A stretch of DNA of 58,061 nucleotides from Candidatus Avibacteroides excrementipullorum (GTDB taxonomy: Bacteria > Bacteroidota > Bacteroidia > Bacteroidales > Bacteroidaceae): NCBI GenBank assembly GCA_018711405.1, contig DVIH01000029.1:1-58061 (forward strand), given 5' to 3'. Below are positions 26,207 through 34,133 of this stretch, piece by piece. Made by a program: the position numbers and the translations under genes. Numbering within the stretch: position 1 is the stretch's first letter; every line of letters starts with the position of its first letter. The notes below the pieces were generated by a model. It searched no databases. It had not been told where the DNA came from and saw nothing but the letters and a program-made list of their open reading frames with translations.

Positions 26207-26352
26207 TAATGTCTGCGCCTAATTCGTGTTTTTTTGCATGGTAAAAGTCTGGTTATTTGTTTTTGTTCCTGAAAAATGATATTTTTACCGCACATATTCA
26301 GGCACGAGGCATTTTGCCGGAAGGCATCGTGCGCTATAGCGAGGCGATTATT

Positions 26353-28416
26353 ATGAAAGACACATACCGATTTTTCAAAAGAGACATAAGCTGGCTTTCG
26401 TTCAACTACCGAGTGTTGATGGAAGCCGATGACAAGTCTTTGCCATTGTATGAGAGGATAAATTTCATAGCCATATACACTTCAAATCTGGAGGAGTTTT
26501 ACAAGGTGCGTGTGGCCGACCTGAAAGCTGTGGCTTCGGGCGGGACCGATGATGACCTTACGGCACGCGAGGCTTCGGCCATGATAGACCAGATCACCGC
26601 CGAAGTGAACAGGCAGATGGAAGACCGCATCAGGATATACGACTATGGCATTGTGCCCGAACTGGCTTTCAACGGCATCATATTCTATCAGGATGAGAAT
26701 GTGGAGCCGTTTCAGAGGGAATACATACAGCGGCATTTCGATGAGGAGCTGTATCCGTTTTTGCAGCCCGTGCCGCTGTGCAAGGATGAAGTGCGTGCTT
26801 TCTTGCGCGACAACAGGCTCTATGTGGCTTTCAAGCTTTTCAGAAAAGACGACCACAGGAAAAGCGGACAGCCCAGATATTTCATGGTGGAGATCCCGTG
26901 CGACAAGAAGTCGCGTTTCATAGAACTGCCCGACCATGACGGCAAGCATTACATCATGTACATGGAGGATGTCATACGCTCTTGCGCGGGCAACATGTTT
27001 CCGGGATACACCATAGACTGCGCCTATTGCTTCAAGATTTCCCGCGATGCAGACATACTGATAGACGACGAGACTACCGGCGGGATAGTGGAGAAAGTGA
27101 AACACAAACTGAAAAAGAGAAAGATAGGAGCCGTGTGCCGTTTCGTGTACGACCGTCACATGCCGGCCGACATGCTGGAACATCTCATCTATACGTTCGA
27201 CATAAAGCGTGAGGAACTGGTGCTTGGCGACAGGCATATAAACCTGGAAGACCTCTCAGGCCTGCCCAATCCGGGATTGCCCGATGCTTCGAGCCGCAAG
27301 CCGAAGCCGTTCATGCCTCCGGTGTTTGAAAAGCAAGGCTCGGTGTTCAGATATCTGTCGAGGAAAGACTTCCTCATGTTCTGCCCCTATCATTCGTTCG
27401 ACATATTCCTGAACTTCCTTACAGAGGCGGCGCACGATGAGGCGACAAAGGAGATTTTCATCACGCAGTATCGCGTGGCGGAAAATTCGAGTGTGATAAA
27501 CTCGCTCATTTCGGCAGCGCGCAACGGCAAGAAAGTCACTGTGTTTGTGGAACTGAAAGCCCGTTTTGACGAAGCCAACAATCTCAATACGGCCGAACAG
27601 ATGCAAAAGGCCGGCATAAACATAATGTACAGCATTCCGGGACTGAAGGTTCATGCCAAAGTGGCTTTGGTGCTGCGCGAGGACAAAGACGGAAAAGCGA
27701 AATCGTTTGCCTATGTGGGTACGGGCAACTTCAACGAGCGTACCGCCTGCGTGTATTCGGACATAGGTCTGTTCACGAAAAACAAATACATCGTGGACGA
27801 TCTCCGTTCGCTGTTCGACTATCTGAAAGTCAAGGGCTATATGGGGCATTTCCGCCGTCTGCTTGTGCCAAAAGTGAACCTCATAGGCCAGTTGAAGAAA
27901 ATGATAGACAACGAAATAGACATTGCCCGGCGCGGAGGTAAGGGATACATGATACTGAAGATGAACGCCATTCAGGACGAGGCGATGATAAGCGAGCTTT
28001 ACCGTGCATCGGAAGCCGGAGTGAAGATAGACCTTATAGTGAGAGGCATCTGTTGCCTGGTGCCCGGCCGGGAGTTCAGCCGCAACATTACCGTGACGAG
28101 GATTGTCGACAGTTTCCTGGAGCACAGCCGCGTGTGGTATTTTGAGAACGGAGGCAAGCCCAAAGTCTATATAGGCTCTCCCGACTGGATGAAACGCAAT
28201 CTGTACAAAAGGGTGGAGGCTGTGGTGCCTGTCATGTCGGACGAGCTGAAAAAGGACATAATACACATGCTGCACATCCAGCTGGCCGACAATGTGAAAG
28301 CCTGTCGCATAGACGCGCATCTCAACAACATATTCAAATATCCCCACAACGGGGAGAAGCGAGTGAGGGCGCAATATGATTTCTATGATTATCTGAAAAG
28401 CAAGAGCATGGAGTGA
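26353..28416 (+). CDS. ppk1: Polyphosphate kinase 1
   Basis: Reversibly builds inorganic polyphosphate from ATP. The four-domain layout is complete: N-terminal FFKRDISWLSFNYRVL, a head domain, then two phospholipase-D-like catalytic domains. The autophosphorylated histidine is His434 in GLKVHAKVALV, followed by YVGTGNFNERTA; the later block has GICCLVPG and RVWYFENGG. The length of 687 is normal. The start is 26353, where homology begins; a longer frame to 26257 adds unrelated residues. It is convergent with the phosphatase-like gene, 8 bp away. Confidence 0.95.
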   Translation: MKDTYRFFKRDISWLSFNYRVLMEADDKSLPLYERINFIAIYTSNLEEFYKVRVADLKAVASGGTDDDLTAREASAMIDQITAEVNRQMEDRIRIYDYGIVPELAFNGIIFYQDENVEPFQREYIQRHFDEELYPFLQPVPLCKDEVRAFLRDNRLYVAFKLFRKDDHRKSGQPRYFMVEIPCDKKSRFIELPDHDGKHYIMYMEDVIRSCAGNMFPGYTIDCAYCFKISRDADILIDDETTGGIVEKVKHKLKKRKIGAVCRFVYDRHMPADMLEHLIYTFDIKREELVLGDRHINLEDLSGLPNPGLPDASSRKPKPFMPPVFEKQGSVFRYLSRKDFLMFCPYHSFDIFLNFLTEAAHDEATKEIFITQYRVAENSSVINSLISAARNGKKVTVFVELKARFDEANNLNTAEQMQKAGINIMYSIPGLKVHAKVALVLREDKDGKAKSFAYVGTGNFNERTACVYSDIGLFTKNKYIVDDLRSLFDYLKVKGYMGHFRRLLVPKVNLIGQLKKMIDNEIDIARRGGKGYMILKMNAIQDEAMISELYRASEAGVKIDLIVRGICCLVPGREFSRNITVTRIVDSFLEHSRVWYFENGGKPKVYIGSPDWMKRNLYKRVEAVVPVMSDELKKDIIHMLHIQLADNVKACRIDAHLNNIFKYPHNGEKRVRAQYDFYDYLKSKSME

Positions 28417-28424
28417 CAAGCACG

Positions 28425-28925
28425 CTACAGGTAAGACTCGATGGTCTTTTCCAGCAGTCCGTGTGCGGACAGAATCTTTTCCGCGAAGTCCCTGAAAGCT
28501 CCGTATCCTCCTGGCGCAGTTGTGACATAGTGCACCCGGCTTTTTACATAGGATGGCGCATTGCACGGTGAGCCGCTGAATCCTACGGCTCTCAGCAGTG
28601 GCAGGTCGTTGATGTCATCGCCAATGAATGCGGTTTCAGACAACGATATGCCTAACTTCCCGCATATCTCTTCGGCTTTTCTTTTCTTGTCTGATATCCC
28701 GATGTGGCACATCTCTATTTTCAGCTTTTTGGCACGTTCCGTCACTATCGGGGTGTTCTCTCCGGTTATGATGGCTGTCTCTATTCCGTTTCTCCTGAGG
28801 AAGCTGACCCCCCATCCGTCAGATACGGAGAACCTTTTCATGGCATCTCCTTGTGCGGTGTAATACATTCCCCCATCGGTCCATACTCCATCGATGTCGG
28901 TAAATACGAGCTTGGGCAAAATCAT
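28425..28925 (-). CDS. KdsC-like HAD phosphatase (sugar-acid phosphate)
   Basis: A capless HAD phosphatase of 166 residues. The nucleophile motif is FTDIDGVWTDGG (DxD), then IITGENTP, the lysine in SDKKRKAEE and FIGDDINDLPLL. KdsC-type enzymes dephosphorylate KDO-8-P; the same fold dephosphorylates KDN-9-P or sialic acid-9-P in Bacteroides nonulosonate pathways. As the last gene of a NeuB/SpsF operon, joined by an ATGA overlap, it is more likely a nonulosonate phosphatase than KdsC itself. That specificity is inferred from context. Confidence 0.87.
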   Translation of the reverse strand: MILPKLVFTDIDGVWTDGGMYYTAQGDAMKRFSVSDGWGVSFLRRNGIETAIITGENTPIVTERAKKLKIEMCHIGISDKKRKAEEICGKLGISLSETAFIGDDINDLPLLRAVGFSGSPCNAPSYVKSRVHYVTTAPGGYGAFRDFAEKILSAHGLLEKTIESYL

Positions 28926-29971
28926 CTCTGTTCCTCCAGGTCTTTTTCGTAGATTATTTCATTGTGCGGTATGAAGTGTTTTACCGTCCTCCCCAATACT
29001 TTGTCTTTTTCCGCCCATTTGAATCCGTCGCCGGGAGATAGCAGGTGTATGTCTTCTTCGCTGATTATGTCGCCGGGACGCATGTCGTGCAGCGTGGCTA
29101 TGGAGCGTTCCAGTTTGTATTTGGCCTGTGTGAGGTTACTTTTCGGCATGATGTTTTCCTCTCCCAGCCATCGTTCGGTGATGCGGATGTCTCTTATCAT
29201 CCTGTTCACTCCGTCCGGGCCGAGCGAACCGAGTTGGTCCGTACCTTTCATGTGCCTGTCTATTGTGACATGTTTCTCTATGATTTCCGCTCCCATGCCT
29301 ACGGCCACTGCCGGTGCAGCTATGCCTATGGTGTGGTCGCTGAATCCTATGCGGTACTTGCCGTAATGTTTCTTCAGGTATGTGATGGTATTGAGGTTGA
29401 GATTGTCGGGGTGCGTGGGGTATTCGCTGACGCAGTGCAATATGCTTATGTTGTCATGATAGCGCGTGATGGTTTCCAATGCCTGGTCGAGTTCTTTCTT
29501 CCCGGTCATGCCCGTGCTGAGTATGATGGGTATGCGTGTCTCGGCCATTGCCGAGAGCAGCGGCAGGTTGGTGAGGTCGCGGCTGGCCACTTTCAGGTAT
29601 TCTGGAGTGAACAGTTTCAGCAGGCTCAAGCATCCGCGGCTGCACAGTGTCTCGACGAAGTCCAGTCCGCGCTCTTTTGCATGTCTGTAGATTTCAAAAT
29701 GTTCCTCGTCGCTCAATTCCAGAAAGGCCCGGTGCTCTCCGTAAGTGCGCCCGAAAGAGTTGGGATTGTCATAAGGAGCATTCATCCTGCTGTCTGTCAA
29801 TTCTTCTTTCAGGTCTCTTTTCGTGAGCTTCACGGCGTCCATGGGTTTCAGTTGCAGCCCGAAAGTCTCTTCCTGCACGGGGCGAGACACGAGGTCTACT
29901 ATCAGTTTCGCAAGGTCTACCGAGCCGTTATGGTTCTGGCCTATCTCTCCTATTATATATGTATGTCTCAT
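28922..29971 (-). CDS. NeuB/SpsE-family nonulosonic acid synthase
   Basis: Condenses phosphoenolpyruvate with an aldose (ManNAc, mannose-6-P or a related sugar) to a nine-carbon acid. The TIM barrel starts YIIGEIGQNHNGSVD and contains VASRDLTNLPLL, ILSTGMTGKKEL and RIGFSDHTIGIA. The C-terminal antifreeze-like SAF domain is present (RPGDIISEEDIHLLSPGDG onward). I start at 29971; its ATG overlaps the TGA of the upstream cytidylyltransferase. A phosphatase partner in the operon suggests a phosphorylated product, as in the KDN pathway known from Bacteroides thetaiotaomicron. The exact sugar is not decided by sequence. Confidence 0.9.
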   Translation of the reverse strand: MRHTYIIGEIGQNHNGSVDLAKLIVDLVSRPVQEETFGLQLKPMDAVKLTKRDLKEELTDSRMNAPYDNPNSFGRTYGEHRAFLELSDEEHFEIYRHAKERGLDFVETLCSRGCLSLLKLFTPEYLKVASRDLTNLPLLSAMAETRIPIILSTGMTGKKELDQALETITRYHDNISILHCVSEYPTHPDNLNLNTITYLKKHYGKYRIGFSDHTIGIAAPAVAVGMGAEIIEKHVTIDRHMKGTDQLGSLGPDGVNRMIRDIRITERWLGEENIMPKSNLTQAKYKLERSIATLHDMRPGDIISEEDIHLLSPGDGFKWAEKDKVLGRTVKHFIPHNEIIYEKDLEEQR

Positions 29972-30741
29972 TTTGTGTTCTTTCTGATTTGTTGTTCCAT
30001 TGTCTCGTAGTATCGGGGTGATGCCTGCAATACTTTCATGACATTGTCTATGGTTATCCCTCCGCATTCCATCGTTTCCCGGTAGATTTGTTTTTGCATC
30101 TCGAAATCCTGTGCCGTGTCGAGGGTGAGCCTTATCCGTTTGTTCCGCTCGAGCTCTTCAGGGATACGCAGGAGTTGGAGCGAGAATATTTCAGGATGTG
30201 CGTATATGTAATTTGTGACATGCTCATGGTAAAGTTTGTCGGATGTCAGCAAAGAGGCCTTTTGCAGGGCGGCAACCGTGACTCCTTCGCACCAGAAGCC
30301 GTAATGGGTCTTCATTGTGGGGATGCCGTCTGATGTGGCGTAGGCGTAATAGTCTTTGCCGCCATCTCGGAGCATGGCTGTGATGCGTGCCAGTGACGCC
30401 ATGTCAAGGAAAGGGTTGTCGGCGCATATTCTTATTGCACGGTCGAGACCGTATGCTCCGGCTGCTCCGATGAATCTCGACAGTACGTCCTGTTCATCTC
30501 CTCTGAATGTGTCGCATCCGCATTCTTCGGCCACATGGCAGATAGTGTCGTCGCTTTTGCTTTCTGTGGTTGCCACTATCACGGGGATGCCTGCCATGCT
30601 GTGCATGATCCTTTCAAGCAGCAGTTGCAGTATGCCTTTTCCTTCGTAAAAAGGCAGTATCATCTTGTTTGGCAGGCGCGATGAGTTTGTCCTTGCCTGA
30701 ATTATGATGCCGCATTTATGGTTGCCGGTGGTATGTGTCAT
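29968..30741 (-). CDS. SpsF-type cytidylyltransferase (CMP-nonulosonate)
   Basis: Activates the sugar acid with CTP. It is 257 residues and starts with the nucleotide-binding block CGIIIQARTNSSRLPNKM (SpsF subgroup, COG1861-like, not NeuA); RAIRICADNPFLD holds the metal-binding aspartates, and RIRLTLDTAQDFEM lies near the C-terminus. The start at 30741 follows from the ATGA overlap with the upstream gene; an open frame continues to 31191 but would lie inside that gene. It supplies the activated donor between the NeuB-like synthase and the putative transferase. Confidence 0.88.
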   Translation of the reverse strand: MTHTTGNHKCGIIIQARTNSSRLPNKMILPFYEGKGILQLLLERIMHSMAGIPVIVATTESKSDDTICHVAEECGCDTFRGDEQDVLSRFIGAAGAYGLDRAIRICADNPFLDMASLARITAMLRDGGKDYYAYATSDGIPTMKTHYGFWCEGVTVAALQKASLLTSDKLYHEHVTNYIYAHPEIFSLQLLRIPEELERNKRIRLTLDTAQDFEMQKQIYRETMECGGITIDNVMKVLQASPRYYETMEQQIRKNTK

Positions 30742-31592
30742 TTTATTTTCATCCTTTCGAATGCATCTATATATGAGCCTTCGGTTATGTTGTAGATTTT
30801 CTTGTTTATCTCTTTGGCATAGTCTTCCACCTCGAGGTATGACCTGAATGCTATCGACATGCTTTCGAGCAGCAGGTAAATCTTGTATTTTGATGTCACT
30901 TTGGTGGTCTTGCCGTCCCTGTCGTAGAAATGTGCCCGGTTTTCCTGCACTACATTGTTGTCGTCCACCCATATTTCCTTGAGCCACGAATGGTCTGCTC
31001 CTGCCAGATATATGGTCTTGAATGGCAGTTTCAGTGCCACCATGAGACATGCCACGAGTACGTTTCTTGGTCTTGGCATACCGATGTTGAGCCTGTAGCA
31101 CATGCGGCGGAAAGTCTTGTATCCTTCTATCGGTGTGGAGTTGAAAAAAAATGTCTTTATGTGTCTGTTGCCTGCTATGATGTTTTGCCATTCATGTTTT
31201 TTACGCGAGTAGAACGGCACGAACAATGTCATCGGCCATGATGTCTTTTCCCGCATGGGGCGGAAAACTTTTTCCGCCGTTGCATTGTCCGAGAAGAATG
31301 CAGGATCCATGAGCAGGTAGTATTCCGGTTTCAACCGTTCGTAGTCGGGCGATGTGGCGGAAAAGTTGACCGCCATTTTCATCTTTCCCTCCAGAAAATG
31401 GCCGCCTGAGTCCAGAAATCCCCTCAGAGACGGCCCGTTGCCTAGCACTACTAGTGTATCGCCGGGTTCTGCCTGTGTACAGGATGAAGATATGCTTTCC
31501 CGGTGTGATAATATCATGATTTTGCATGTGCTGCCGAACGTTTTCGCTAGGGCAGAACATGACTTTTGTATTTTTTCAAGCAGACTTGCCAT
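30738..31592 (-). CDS. DUF115/GT42-like protein, putative nonulosonate transferase
   Basis: A 284-residue protein with a nucleotide-binding start DTLVVLGNGPSLRGFL (about residues 44-59). The GNGPSL loop and the later block VLVACLMVALKLPFKTIYLAG followed by ADHSW resemble both the MptE-like DUF115 fold and bacterial GT42 sialyltransferases. A histidine in ENRAHFYD sits roughly where GT42 enzymes carry the catalytic base. It has no signal peptide. It is first in the nonulosonate operon, joined to the SpsF gene by ATGA. The fold family is likely; the sialyltransferase-like role is inferred from motif and context. Confidence 0.65.
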   Translation of the reverse strand: MASLLEKIQKSCSALAKTFGSTCKIMILSHRESISSSCTQAEPGDTLVVLGNGPSLRGFLDSGGHFLEGKMKMAVNFSATSPDYERLKPEYYLLMDPAFFSDNATAEKVFRPMREKTSWPMTLFVPFYSRKKHEWQNIIAGNRHIKTFFFNSTPIEGYKTFRRMCYRLNIGMPRPRNVLVACLMVALKLPFKTIYLAGADHSWLKEIWVDDNNVVQENRAHFYDRDGKTTKVTSKYKIYLLLESMSIAFRSYLEVEDYAKEINKKIYNITEGSYIDAFERMKIK

Positions 31593-31642
31593 ATTGAGTA
31601 TGATGCTGTTTCTTACCTATGGTTCTTATGGTGTATTGTCTG

Positions 31643-31650
31643 CAAAATTA
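31643..31650 (-). promoter_or_regulatory. -7 box of the nonulosonate operon
   Basis: The minus strand reads TAATTTTG (TAnnTTTG), 50 bp before the ATG at 31592. It is the only promoter seen for the four coupled genes. Confidence 0.6.
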
Positions 31651-31693
31651 GCATTTTTGAATCACTTCGTTTTGATAATATGCAAAATAAATC

Positions 31694-31701
31694 TACTTTT
31701 G
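31694..31701 (+). promoter_or_regulatory. -7 box of the psd-pssA cluster
   Basis: TACTTTTG matches TAnnTTTG and lies 27 bp before the psd ATG. Confidence 0.6.
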
Positions 31702-31728
31702 CATTTAAAATAATTACGAAACGCGGAG

Positions 31729-32415
31729 ATGAACCGGATAAAGAAATTGAAAAAAATCAGAATACACCATGAGGGAACGCACACTCTTGTCTGGTCTGCT
31801 GCGGTTCTTGCCGTGATCAACGCTCTGATTTTTTATCTGACAGAAGGACATGCGGTGTTCTATGCCACGTGCCTTGTCAGCGTTGTGGCCTACCTGTTGC
31901 TCGTCAATTTCTTCAGATGTCCCATCAGACTGTTCAACGGAGATACCGAAAAGGTGGTGGTGGCTCCTGCCGATGGCAAAGTGGTGGTGGCGGAAGAAGT
32001 GGACGAGGGAGAGTATTTCCATGACAAAAGGTTGATGATCTCCATATTCATGAGCCTTGTCAATGTGCATGCCAACTGGTTTCCGGTGGACGGTGTGGTG
32101 AAGAAAGTGGGGCATCAGAACGGCAGGTTCGTGAAAGCATGGCTGCCTAAGGCGAGTACGGACAACGAGCGTTCCATGATTGTGATAGAAACTCCTGAAG
32201 GAGAAGAGATAATGGTAAGGCAAATAGCCGGAGCGCTTGCCCGCAGGATAGAGACTTATGCGAAAGAAGGTGAGGACTGTTACATTGACGAGCATCTGGG
32301 CTTCATAAAGTTCGGGTCGAGAGTGGATGTCTATCTGCCTTTGGGCACGGAAGTCAAAGTGAAGCTCGGGCAGAGCACGGTGGGCAACCAGACGGTGATA
32401 GCAAAACTGAAATGA
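31729..32415 (+). CDS. psd: Phosphatidylserine decarboxylase (short, PSD-A type)
   Basis: Makes phosphatidylethanolamine from phosphatidylserine at the inner membrane. Two N-terminal helices (about 18-38 and 42-60) precede the soluble part with [29 protein letters not shown] and the self-cleavage site [14 protein letters not shown]. Cleavage between Gly and Ser yields the pyruvoyl cofactor. At 228 residues it is the short class. It overlaps pssA by ATGA, so successive steps of phosphatidylethanolamine synthesis are coupled. Confidence 0.95.
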   Translation: MNRIKKLKKIRIHHEGTHTLVWSAAVLAVINALIFYLTEGHAVFYATCLVSVVAYLLLVNFFRCPIRLFNGDTEKVVVAPADGKVVVAEEVDEGEYFHDKRLMISIFMSLVNVHANWFPVDGVVKKVGHQNGRFVKAWLPKASTDNERSMIVIETPEGEEIMVRQIAGALARRIETYAKEGEDCYIDEHLGFIKFGSRVDVYLPLGTEVKVKLGQSTVGNQTVIAKLK

Positions 32416-33101
32416 AATCTCTGACTAAACATATTCCCAATACATTGACGATGCTGAACCTTTGTTCGGGCGGCATCGCGTGCGTGTTTGCATTGGAACG
32501 GGATTACCGCATGGCAATGCTTTTCATTGTGATCGGGGCTGTGTTCGATTTTTTCGATGGCATGAGCGCAAGGCTGCTCAAGGTGTCGTCTCCCATAGGC
32601 AAGGAGCTTGATTCGCTGGCCGATGACATAAGTTTCGGTCTGGCGCCATCGCTCATAGTCTTTTCCTTGTTGGGCGAAATGACCGGAGGGGCTGAAGGTG
32701 TCATGAGGTATCTGCCATACACGGCTTTCATCATGGCAGCGTTTTCCGGGCTGCGCCTGGCCAAGTTCAATCTGGACGAACGTCAGTCGGAGTCGTTCAT
32801 AGGGCTGCCCACTCCCGCCAATGCCTTGCTGTGGAGTTCTCTTGCGGTAGGCAGCCATGATTTCGTCATGTCGTTGCATCCTTTCATCATCTTTGTCGGG
32901 ATCGTGTTTTTTTCCTGGCTGCTGGTGGCCGAGATACCGATGTTTTCCCTGAAATTCAAAAGTCTTGCCTGGCGGAAAAACCGGGTGAGATATCTTTTTC
33001 TCATTGTATCCTTGTGTCTGCTTGCGGCGTTCCGTCTGGCAGGACTGTCGGCTGTAATCGTTTGGTACATACTTTTATCTCTTTTAACATCCAGAAGATA
33101 G
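32412..33101 (+). CDS. pssA: CDP-diacylglycerol-serine O-phosphatidyltransferase
   Basis: Makes phosphatidylserine, the substrate of psd. The CDP-alcohol phosphotransferase signature [18 protein letters not shown] then DSLAD fits DGx2ARx8Gx3Dx3D (about residues 53-75). Several membrane helices follow, ending with [17 protein letters not shown]. The length of 229 is normal. The order psd then pssA, with a 4-bp overlap, is usual in Bacteroidota. Confidence 0.94.
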   Translation: MKSLTKHIPNTLTMLNLCSGGIACVFALERDYRMAMLFIVIGAVFDFFDGMSARLLKVSSPIGKELDSLADDISFGLAPSLIVFSLLGEMTGGAEGVMRYLPYTAFIMAAFSGLRLAKFNLDERQSESFIGLPTPANALLWSSLAVGSHDFVMSLHPFIIFVGIVFFSWLLVAEIPMFSLKFKSLAWRKNRVRYLFLIVSLCLLAAFRLAGLSAVIVWYILLSLLTSRR

Positions 33102-33122
33102 TCCGGGCATCATATTTGTGCC

Positions 33123-33130
33123 TATATTTG
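33123..33130 (+). promoter_or_regulatory. Possible -7 box of the DUF4834 gene
   Basis: TATATTTG matches TAnnTTTG and lies 26 bp before the ATG at 33157, so this gene may have its own promoter as well as read-through from pssA. Confidence 0.45.
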
Positions 33131-33156
33131 TATCGTTAACAATGTATGTTTGAAAA

Positions 33157-33435
33157 ATGGGATTTCTTGGATTTCTGTTATCACTTGTCTTTACGGTTGT
33201 AGGCTTTGTTTTCATAATCGTATTTATCGGCATTTTCCTGTTGAGGGGCAAGATGCGCACGTGGTACAGGAAGATGGACGGCGGCAGGCAGCGCCCCTCT
33301 GCGGCGGAATATGCCGAATCAGACAGAGACGATGACATGCGCCGTGACGGCGGAGATACGGTCAAGCCGCATCCCGGCAAGAAGATATTCGGCAGCGATG
33401 TGGGCGAATATGTGGATTTTGAGGAAATCAATTAA
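33157..33435 (+). CDS. DUF4834-family small membrane protein
   Basis: A 92-residue protein with one strong N-terminal hydrophobic segment (FLGFLLSLVFTVVGFVFIIV, about residues 3-28), then a basic and later acidic cytoplasmic tail ending GSDVGEYVDFEEIN. The tail motif GKKIFGSDVGEYVDFEE is typical of DUF4834 proteins found beside psd-pssA in Bacteroidota. The function is unknown; the constant position suggests a link to the membrane lipid genes. Confidence 0.8.
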   Translation: MGFLGFLLSLVFTVVGFVFIIVFIGIFLLRGKMRTWYRKMDGGRQRPSAAEYAESDRDDDMRRDGGDTVKPHPGKKIFGSDVGEYVDFEEIN

Positions 33436-33474
33436 AGTCAATCATTTTTTATTTCTTTTTTGAGCGTTGACAGA

Positions 33475-33584
33475 GGCCGATCCGGCCTCTGCCGGGGATC
33501 GGCTCGGTATCGGCCCGGGATGTGCGCCATCTTTGGTCAAGATGTCCTACATCTTCGCCCGGGATGGCGCACATCTTTTCGGGG
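33475..33584. repeat. 22-bp-period modular repeat array d (5 words)
   Basis: Words start at 33475, 33497, 33519, 33541 and 33563: GGCCGATCCGGCC (a palindrome except its centre), GATCGGCTCGGTA, GATGTGCGCCATC, GATGTCCTACATC and GATGGCGCACATC. The linkers are TCTGCCGGG, TCGGCCCGG, TTTGGTCAA, TTCGCCCGG and TTTTCGGGG. Words 3 and 5 are perfect reverse complements. It lies between the DUF4834 gene and the 3' end of the tRNA-Arg pair. Confidence 0.92.
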
Positions 33585-33669
33585 GTGGCGGGATGGCGCT
33601 GCGCATGGTTGCGTGTGCGGGTGAAAAACAAGAGGAGGCATCGTGCCGACGTCTCCTCTGTCATGTCTG

Positions 33670-33743
33670 TGACTCCAACAGGATTCAAACCTGTAACCTT
33701 CTGATCCGTAGTCAGATGCTCTATTCAGTTGAGCTATGGAGCC
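33670..33743 (-). tRNA. tRNA-Arg(ACG), copy 1
   Basis: Cloverleaf on the minus strand: acceptor GGCTCCA pairs with TGGAGTC (one G-T), D-arm AGCTCAACTGAATAGAGC, anticodon loop CTACGGA (anticodon ACG), T-loop TTTGAAT, discriminator A. It is 74 nt with no encoded CCA. From the D-arm to the T-arm it is identical to the next copy. Confidence 0.93.
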
Positions 33744-33756
33744 TCCTTTTCGGAAG

Positions 33757-33830
33757 TGATCGCGACAGGATTCAAACCTGTAACCTTCTGATCCGTAGTC
33801 AGATGCTCTATTCAGTTGAGCTACGCGACC
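33757..33830 (-). tRNA. tRNA-Arg(ACG), copy 2
   Basis: The body is the same as copy 1, but the acceptor stem is different: GGTCGCG pairs with CGCGATC. The anticodon is ACG. It is 74 nt with no encoded CCA. Only 13 bp separate it from copy 1, so the pair is probably one transcript. Confidence 0.93.
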
Positions 33831-34133
33831 GTCTTTCTCGATTCGGCTGCAAATTTACTACTTATTTTTTTTACGGCAAAATAAATTTCACTGTTTTTGC
33901 CTGACGATGCTTTTTGCTCATAAAGGAAAAATGTTAAAACGCCGGTTTTGCCTTGTTTGTTTCATTCTTTGCCTTATATTTGTAAACATTTGTAACTAAA
34001 AATCGTGATTTTTGTTTGCTTTGTAAGCGGCGGTTTCGTCTGCGACAGAAGGAGAAAATGATAGTGTGGCGCATTACTTTTGTGTGCGAAGCATGTTTTG
34101 CGTCCGGTTATTTTTTTATTTATATATTAATTT
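33831..34133. other. Intergenic stretch with a possible -7 box
   Basis: No convincing gene is seen here. The AT-rich stretch holds a TATATTTG box at 33975-33982 that could drive the GH85-like gene with a leader of about 150 bases. No stable hairpin or riboswitch fold is evident by eye. Confidence 0.4.

Noticed and set aside
28425-28925. Calling the HAD phosphatase KdsC for lipopolysaccharide KDO
   Set aside because: It is the last gene of an operon with a NeuB-like synthase and SpsF-like enzyme, and no KDO synthesis genes are near. Only the KdsC-like fold is supported.
33475-33491. Inverted repeat AGAGGCC/GGCCTCT as a terminator
   Set aside because: There is no T-run after it, and it falls in phase with the 22-bp words of array d, so it is better read as a variant word.
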